DNA of 26,256 bases from JBBRTJ01 sp038244535 (GTDB lineage Bacteria; Actinomycetota; Acidimicrobiia; Acidimicrobiales; Ilumatobacteraceae), in the NCBI GenBank assembly GCA_038244535.1, contig JBBRTJ010000050.1:1-26256 (forward strand). The letters are read 5' to 3'. Below are positions 22,100 to 26,256 of this stretch, piece after piece. A program made the translations under genes and the position numbers. Under the pieces are notes generated by a model that saw only the letters and a list, made by a program, of their open reading frames with translations, had not been told where the DNA came from and ran no database searches. Position 1 is the stretch's first letter; every line of letters starts with the position of its first letter.

Positions 22100-23499
22100 G
22101 CCGGGCTCCAGCCATCAGCGTCGTACCCGTCGCCCGTGCTGTACATGGGCGCGGGGGCGTTCATGGCGGCGAGCACGGCCCGTTCGTGTCGGCGCTCCTC
22201 GCGCCGCGTCGGCAGGACCTCGTTGTTGCGCTGCGCAGTGGTGTCCGAGATGCGCATGAGGATGGCGAGCAGCACGTAGTTGGCCACCAGCGACGAGCCG
22301 CCGTAGCTGACGAACGGGAGCGTGACGCCGGTGAGGGGCACCAGTCGGATGACGCCGCCGATGATCACGAAGGCCTGCAGGCCGAGGATGGCGGTGAGAC
22401 CGGTGGCCAGCAGCTTCTCGAAGGGCCGCTCGGCGCGGGTGGCCACCCGCAACCCGGCGCCGATGAAGAGCATGAAGGCGATGAGGATGCCCACCGTGCC
22501 GAACAGGCCGAGCTCCTCGCCGATGGCGGCGAAGATGAAGTCGTTCTGCACCTCGGGGATGCGGGTGGGGTCGCCGAGCCCGATGCCGGTGCCGGTGAGG
22601 CCACCCCAGGCGAGGGCGAACACCGCTTGGATCACCTGGTAGCCCTTGCCCTGTGGGTCCTCCCATGGGTTGAGCCAGATCGAGACGCGGTCTTGGACGT
22701 GGGTGAGCATCGACCACATGCCGACGGCGCCGATCGCGAACAGCCCTGTCCCGACCACGAGGTAGCTGACCCTCTCGGTGGCCACCCACACCATCATCAC
22801 GAACAGCAGGAAGAACAGCAGCGACGAGCCCAGGTCCTTTTCGAACACCATGATCACCACCGAGGTGGCCCATGCGCCGACGATCGGCGCGAGGTGGCGG
22901 GGCTCGGGAAGCCACAGCGGGCCGACACGCCAGGTGGCCATGGCCAGCAGCTCGCGCCGCTCGGTGAGGTAGGCGGCAAAGAACAGGGCCAGGGCGATCT
23001 TGGCGAACTCGCCGGGCTGGAAGCTGAGCGGCCCGATGATGATCCAGATGCGCGACCCGTTGATGGTGCGCCCGAGGCCGGGCACGAGGGGCATGAGCAG
23101 CAGCAGCACACCGGCGAGGGCGAACGTCCACTTGTAGCGCTCGAGCTCCTTGACCCGGCGGAGGGCGAGCAGGGTCGTGATGTAGGCGAGGACGCCGACG
23201 AAGGTCCAGGTTGCCTGGCGGGCGGCGAGGTCGCTGTCGATGCGGGCGATGAACACGTAGCCGATGCCGTTGAGGAGCACGGCCACGGGCAGCAGGATCG
23301 GGTCGGCTCCGCGCGCTAAGTAGCGGGTGGCGACGTGAGCGGCAATGAGCAGGCCGGCCACGATGAGCAGGAAGGGCCCGATGTCGGCGGGGATGCTGCT
23401 GGTGACGCCCAGGGCCCCGAGCGTGTAGGCGCCGGCCGTCACGAGCAGCGCCAGCACGATCAACCCGAGCTCGACCGTGCGGCGCGACCAGGCGATCAT
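22096..23499 (-). CDS. rodA/ftsW: SEDS-family peptidoglycan polymerase (FtsW/RodA)
   Basis: A 467-aa polytopic membrane protein that polymerises lipid II into glycan strands. SEDS hallmarks are visible: GRTINGSRIWIIIGPLSFQPGEFAKIAL (143-170), FEKDLGSSLLFFLLF (219-233), and the large loop WLNPWEDPQGKGYQVIQA (275-292) containing Asp281, the likely essential acid. Further on are NDFIFAAIGEELGLFG (319-334) and PLTGVTLPFVSYGGSSL (388-404). About ten hydrophobic helices can be counted. Position beside pbpA, in the kinase cluster, matches the actinobacterial gene usually called rodA; the FtsW/RodA choice is not firm. It starts at ATG 23499, overlapping the phosphatase stop by 4 bp, although the frame is open upstream. 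Confidence 0.93.
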   Translation of the reverse strand: MIAWSRRTVELGLIVLALLVTAGAYTLGALGVTSSIPADIGPFLLIVAGLLIAAHVATRYLARGADPILLPVAVLLNGIGYVFIARIDSDLAARQATWTFVGVLAYITTLLALRRVKELERYKWTFALAGVLLLLMPLVPGLGRTINGSRIWIIIGPLSFQPGEFAKIALALFFAAYLTERRELLAMATWRVGPLWLPEPRHLAPIVGAWATSVVIMVFEKDLGSSLLFFLLFVMMVWVATERVSYLVVGTGLFAIGAVGMWSMLTHVQDRVSIWLNPWEDPQGKGYQVIQAVFALAWGGLTGTGIGLGDPTRIPEVQNDFIFAAIGEELGLFGTVGILIAFMLFIGAGLRVATRAERPFEKLLATGLTAILGLQAFVIIGGVIRLVPLTGVTLPFVSYGGSSLVANYVLLAILMRISDTTAQRNNEVLPTRREERRHERAVLAAMNAPAPMYSTGDGYDADGWSPA

Positions 23500-24893
23500 C
23501 CGGTGGGGCTCGTGGTGGGCACGGGCGGCCCCGATGCTGCGGGGGTCGGCGCCGCGGTGGTCGTGGTGGCCGGAGCGGTGGTGGGCGGAGCGATGGTCGT
23601 CGTGGTGGTGCTGGTCGTCGTGGTCGGGGGGTTGAGGATCGCCTGGCTCGACTCGAAGCGGGCGGCCAGCGAGGCCTCGGCCTCGGCTGCTGACCCGAAG
23701 CCGCACTGGCCGCGGTCAAGGGTCTCGAGGTCGGTGCCGACGAAGCTCTGGCGGGTGTACTCGGGGTAGCGGTGCTCGATGGTGGGCGAGAAGAACAGCA
23801 CCGTCTTGCCCTGGATGAGCACGATGGTGTTGCCGTCGAAGCGGATGCAGTAGCCCTTGCGGGCGCTGACGCCGACGGCGGCCATGGCGACGCCGAGGAC
23901 CCCGACGACGAGCACGAGGAACAGCCCGACCAGCCAGGTGAGCCGTCGTCGCCGCGGACGCTTGGCTCTCGCTCCGGTGGCGGTGGCCTGGCCTTCGCCT
24001 CCGGCCTGAACTGGGCCGCTGGCCGCCGATGGCGACTCGGTGATGATCTGGCCGGCGTCGGGGGCGAGCCAGCCACCGACGGCCATCGCACCGGCCCCGG
24101 CCACGTCAGTGATCTCGACCGCGGCGGCGGGCACGGACGCGCTGGCCGCCGCTGTGCCGACGACGTCGGCGACGATCACGCTGATGTTGTCGTGGCCGCC
24201 GTTGTCGTTGGCGAGGGCGACGAGCAGGCGGGCGGCGTCGGTGGGGTCGTCGTTGGTGGCCAGGACGCGGGCGATGATCTCGTCGCTCACCTCGTTGGTC
24301 AGCCCGTCACTGCACAGCAGGTAGCGGTGGCCAACGACGGCGTCCAGCTCCCACGCATCGGCCTGGATGTCGGCCTCGATGCCGAGGGCGCGGGTCACGA
24401 TGTTGCGCTGAGGGTGGACGCGGGCCTGCTCGGCGGTGATCTCGCCTGCTTCGACGAGGTCCTCGACGTAGCTGTGGTCGCGGCTGATCTGGCGCAGAAC
24501 GCCGTCGACGAACGCGTAGGCCCGCGAGTCACCGACGTTGACGATGGCGAGGCGATCCACGCCGTCGGTGGACCGGACCGGCGACAGGATGCACAACGTG
24601 GTGCCCATGCCCCGCAGCTCGGGGACGCGGTAGGACTCGTCGAGCACCGCGGTGTTGGCCTTGCGCACGGCCGCCAGGATCTGGACGAGCTGAGGGGCGC
24701 CGTCGAGATCGATGAGGGCTCGCCGGAAGCCGTCGAGGGCGACGCGGCTGGCGACCTCGCCGGCGACGTGGCCGCCCATGCCGTCGGCCACGGCGATGGC
24801 GGGGCCGGTGAGCAGCACGCTGTCCTCGTTCATGCGGCGCACGCGGCCGACATCGGTGGAGCCCGCCCAGTGCAGTGACCACGGGGTGGCCAT
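23496..24893 (-). CDS. pstP: PP2C-family Ser/Thr phosphatase PstP
   Basis: A 465-aa membrane-bound phosphatase that reverses the kinase's marks. The PP2C domain (about 8-243) has MNEDS (21-25), ADGMGG with Asp37, GDSRAY (121-126), SDGLTNEV with Asp196 and GGHDNISVIV with Asp235: the full metal-binding set. A linker leads to one helix (about 318-342). The outer domain (345-420) is rich in beta-strand pattern and has two cysteines, Cys349 and Cys397, which could form a disulfide. It ends in a Thr/Pro/Ala-rich tail (PPTTTTSTTTTTIAPPTTAP) much like that of the kinase. The ATG overlaps the FhaB stop by one base (TGATG), so the two are coupled. Confidence 0.95.
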   Translation of the reverse strand: MATPWSLHWAGSTDVGRVRRMNEDSVLLTGPAIAVADGMGGHVAGEVASRVALDGFRRALIDLDGAPQLVQILAAVRKANTAVLDESYRVPELRGMGTTLCILSPVRSTDGVDRLAIVNVGDSRAYAFVDGVLRQISRDHSYVEDLVEAGEITAEQARVHPQRNIVTRALGIEADIQADAWELDAVVGHRYLLCSDGLTNEVSDEIIARVLATNDDPTDAARLLVALANDNGGHDNISVIVADVVGTAAASASVPAAAVEITDVAGAGAMAVGGWLAPDAGQIITESPSAASGPVQAGGEGQATATGARAKRPRRRRLTWLVGLFLVLVVGVLGVAMAAVGVSARKGYCIRFDGNTIVLIQGKTVLFFSPTIEHRYPEYTRQSFVGTDLETLDRGQCGFGSAAEAEASLAARFESSQAILNPPTTTTSTTTTTIAPPTTAPATTTTAAPTPAASGPPVPTTSPTG

Positions 24894-25393
24894 CAGCTCA
24901 CCTCCAGCACGGTCTTGCCGGTCTGCACGGTGTCGCCCTTCTGCAGCGGCACGGCGTTGGTGACGCGGTTGCCGTTGAGGTAGGTGCCGTTGGTCGATCC
25001 CAGGTCTTCGACGAAGGCCTGGCCGTCACGGAGGAACACGCGGGCGTGGAGCTGGCTGACGAACGTGTCGTCGGCCAGCGACACCTGGCAGCCGGCCGCC
25101 CGCCCGATGGTCATCTCACGGGCGAGGCCGTAGGTGGTGCCCTTGGCGATGCTCGGTTGGATCACGACGAGCTTGGAGGGGTTGCCCTTCTTGCGCTTCT
25201 GCTTCTTGGCCGGCGTGGGCAGCCCGACGGCCGGGGTGGCTCCGGTGATGGCGGCGGCCTCGGCCGCGTGGCGGAGCTGGCGGGTGGACGGGCCTCGCAC
25301 CTCGGCCCACACCGCCCACAGCACGCGCAGGAAGAACAGGTACAGGAGCGCGAGGAGGCACAGGTTGAGGACGAGCAGCAGACGGTCGGGCAT
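24893..25393 (-). CDS. fhaB: Membrane-anchored FHA-domain protein FhaB
   Basis: A 166-aa phosphothreonine reader. The N-terminal helix (5-30, LLLVLNLCLLALLYLFFLRVLWAV) anchors it, and a basic linker (KKQKRKKG) precedes the FHA domain (about 90-165). That domain has Gly97-Arg98 (MTIGRAAGC), Ser113 and His116 (FVSQLHARV) and Asn135 (DLGSTNGTYLNG), the residues that bind pThr. In mycobacteria the equivalent FipA links the kinases to FtsZ and FtsQ. The start is 12 bp after fhaA, and the strong AGGGGAGGG in that gap is its ribosome-binding site. Confidence 0.94.
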   Translation of the reverse strand: MPDRLLLVLNLCLLALLYLFFLRVLWAVWAEVRGPSTRQLRHAAEAAAITGATPAVGLPTPAKKQKRKKGNPSKLVVIQPSIAKGTTYGLAREMTIGRAAGCQVSLADDTFVSQLHARVFLRDGQAFVEDLGSTNGTYLNGNRVTNAVPLQKGDTVQTGKTVLEVS

Positions 25394-25405
25394 CCGCCCT
25401 CCCCT

Positions 25406-26065
25406 CTAGGAGGCCTCGAAGCGGACCGAGGTGGTGCCGATGGTGATCTCGTCTCCGTCCTCGAGTCGATGCTGCTCGATGGGGAGACCGTTCACCTTGG
25501 TGCCGTTGGTGCTCTGGAGGTCGACCACGACGTACGCCATGCCCGACGGGCGGACCTCGGCGTGGCGGCGGCTGGTGTTGGGATCGGTCACGACGATGTC
25601 GCAGTCGCTGAGGCGGCCGAGGACCACGACCTTGTTGCCGAGCGGTATCCGATGGCCGCTCATCAGCACGAGCGACCCTGCGCCGCCGCCGCCGGCGCTC
25701 TCTTGCAGGTGGCTGGTGAGTCGGAAGCGGCCCGACCTCATCTTCGGATCGACGTCGAGGCTCACCTCGATCGGGCCCATGAAGCCGTAGCCCTCTTCGC
25801 GCGCGTATTCGCGCGCTGCGTCGGCCAGCTCGCGCACGAGGGCCTCCTCGATCTCCATGAACTGCAGGCGATCGTCGTGGCCCAGCCAGAACGTGAAGCT
25901 GTTGGGCACGATCGTGCGACCCCGCACGTCGAGGGTGCGGTGGTCGTCCATCTCACGGATCAGGCGTCGCCCGAGCTCGATCGGACGAAGGCTGCTGCGA
26001 AACGCTCGGGCAAACACGCCCTCGACCATATTCTCCAGACCCCGCTCGAACGATTGCAGGCCCAT
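25406..26065 (-). CDS. fhaA: FhaA (DUF3662 plus FHA domain)
   Basis: A 219-aa signalling protein. The N-terminal DUF3662 domain (MGLQSFERGLENMVEGVFARAF to about residue 115) is specific to actinobacterial FhaA. The C-terminal FHA domain (about 146-216) contains Gly150-Arg151 (VVLGRLSDCD), Ser165 with RRH (166-168) and Asn187 (DLQSTNGTKVNG). In mycobacteria FhaA binds the phosphorylated pseudokinase domain of MviN and slows peptidoglycan precursor flux. Here the linker between the domains is only some 30 residues, against a few hundred in mycobacteria. I started at ATG 26065, where the conserved fold begins and TACCCT lies 7 nt upstream. An in-frame start at 26251 would add only Pro/Gly-rich sequence. 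Confidence 0.93.
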   Translation of the reverse strand: MGLQSFERGLENMVEGVFARAFRSSLRPIELGRRLIREMDDHRTLDVRGRTIVPNSFTFWLGHDDRLQFMEIEEALVRELADAAREYAREEGYGFMGPIEVSLDVDPKMRSGRFRLTSHLQESAGGGGAGSLVLMSGHRIPLGNKVVVLGRLSDCDIVVTDPNTSRRHAEVRPSGMAYVVVDLQSTNGTKVNGLPIEQHRLEDGDEITIGTTSVRFEAS

Positions 26066-26256
26066 GTCGGCGAGGGTACCGGCCCCGGTGGTCCCGGCCC
26101 GGGCACCCGGCTCGCGGCCGCCCCCGATTGCCTCAGGTCGGGGTGCTGCCGGTGTGGCCGGCGGCGGGCCCGGGCGGCCGGCGGTCGGTGGCGGGTCCGG
26201 GTGGCCGGCGGCGGGTCCTTTGCTCCGGTCCATCCCCCCTGCCCCATCCATCCCCC
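26066..26256. promoter_or_regulatory. Upstream region of the fhaA operon
   Basis: On the minus strand TACCCT (26073-26078) ends 7 nt before the fhaA ATG and is the likely -10 for the whole fhaA-fhaB-pstP-rodA-pbpA operon. Beyond it, 26150-26220 is GC-rich low-complexity sequence with imperfect copies of GGCCGGCGGCGGGTCC. I see no gene here. Confidence 0.4.

Noticed and set aside
22115..24091. 658-codon open frame across the SEDS and phosphatase genes in another frame
   Set aside because: Its Arg/Pro-rich low-complexity translation is typical of a shifted frame. Both real genes are intact and overlap normally.

Overview
The window is a high-GC, gene-dense stretch of bacterial chromosome. It carries the signature actinobacterial wall-growth cluster: two FHA proteins, a PP2C phosphatase, a SEDS protein, a PBP, a PASTA kinase, then TrpG/PabA and CrgA. 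Divergence from textbook mycobacterial and streptomycete versions (one kinase instead of two, a very compact FhaA), together with the FadD and thiolase genes, suggests a deep-branching actinobacterium such as an Acidimicrobiia member. That placement is inference. I see no tRNA, rRNA, CRISPR array, insertion sequence or prophage gene.

Layout, left to right. 1-2857: a SpoU/TrmH rRNA methyltransferase, whose 3' end has been copied into a 52-bp tandem repeat, is divergent from an AlkB-type dioxygenase and a ferredoxin-reductase-type flavoprotein. 2896-7836: Lon protease converges on a VOC-fold protein; a class III aminotransferase and an overlapping MarR regulator follow, then a small membrane protein. 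7953-9885: a secreted PepSY-like protein converges on an orphan ATP-grasp enzyme. 10142-13288: a long-chain acyl-CoA synthetase and a thiolase are divergent around a near-perfect palindromic operator. 13303-14915: a membrane protein, a VapBC toxin-antitoxin pair and a small membrane-anchored Cys/His protein. 15066-17873: short-Q-loop cytochrome bd oxidase (CydA, CydB) behind crgA. 17930-18502: TrpG/PabA. 18527-26065: the kinase/wall-growth operon, on the minus strand.

How the genes work together. In the last region FhaA and FhaB should read phosphothreonine marks placed by the PASTA kinase and removed by the phosphatase. The SEDS protein and PbpA form a glycan polymerase/transpeptidase pair, and CrgA acts at the septum. 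Start/stop overlaps of 1-4 bp link fhaB-pstP-ftsW-pbpA. In the fatty-acid region one operator probably controls activation and thiolysis of acyl groups together.

The most general signal is how transcripts start. Most first genes of transcription units lack a Shine-Dalgarno sequence and instead have a -10-like hexamer (TANNNT, or a NANNNT variant) 6 to 10 nt before the start codon, which predicts leaderless mRNAs. I found no convincing wholly new multi-gene system. The best leads are the leaderless pattern, the layered palindromes at the vapBC promoter, the matching Thr-rich tails on kinase and phosphatase, and the crgA-cydAB arrangement.

No gene-free stretch exceeds 300 bases. The largest are 9886-10141 (a large hairpin), 26066-26256 (GC-rich low-complexity upstream of fhaA), 11969-12118 (operator region), 14916-15065 (small inverted repeats and an orphan ribosome-binding-like site) and 7837-7952 (leader of the PepSY gene).
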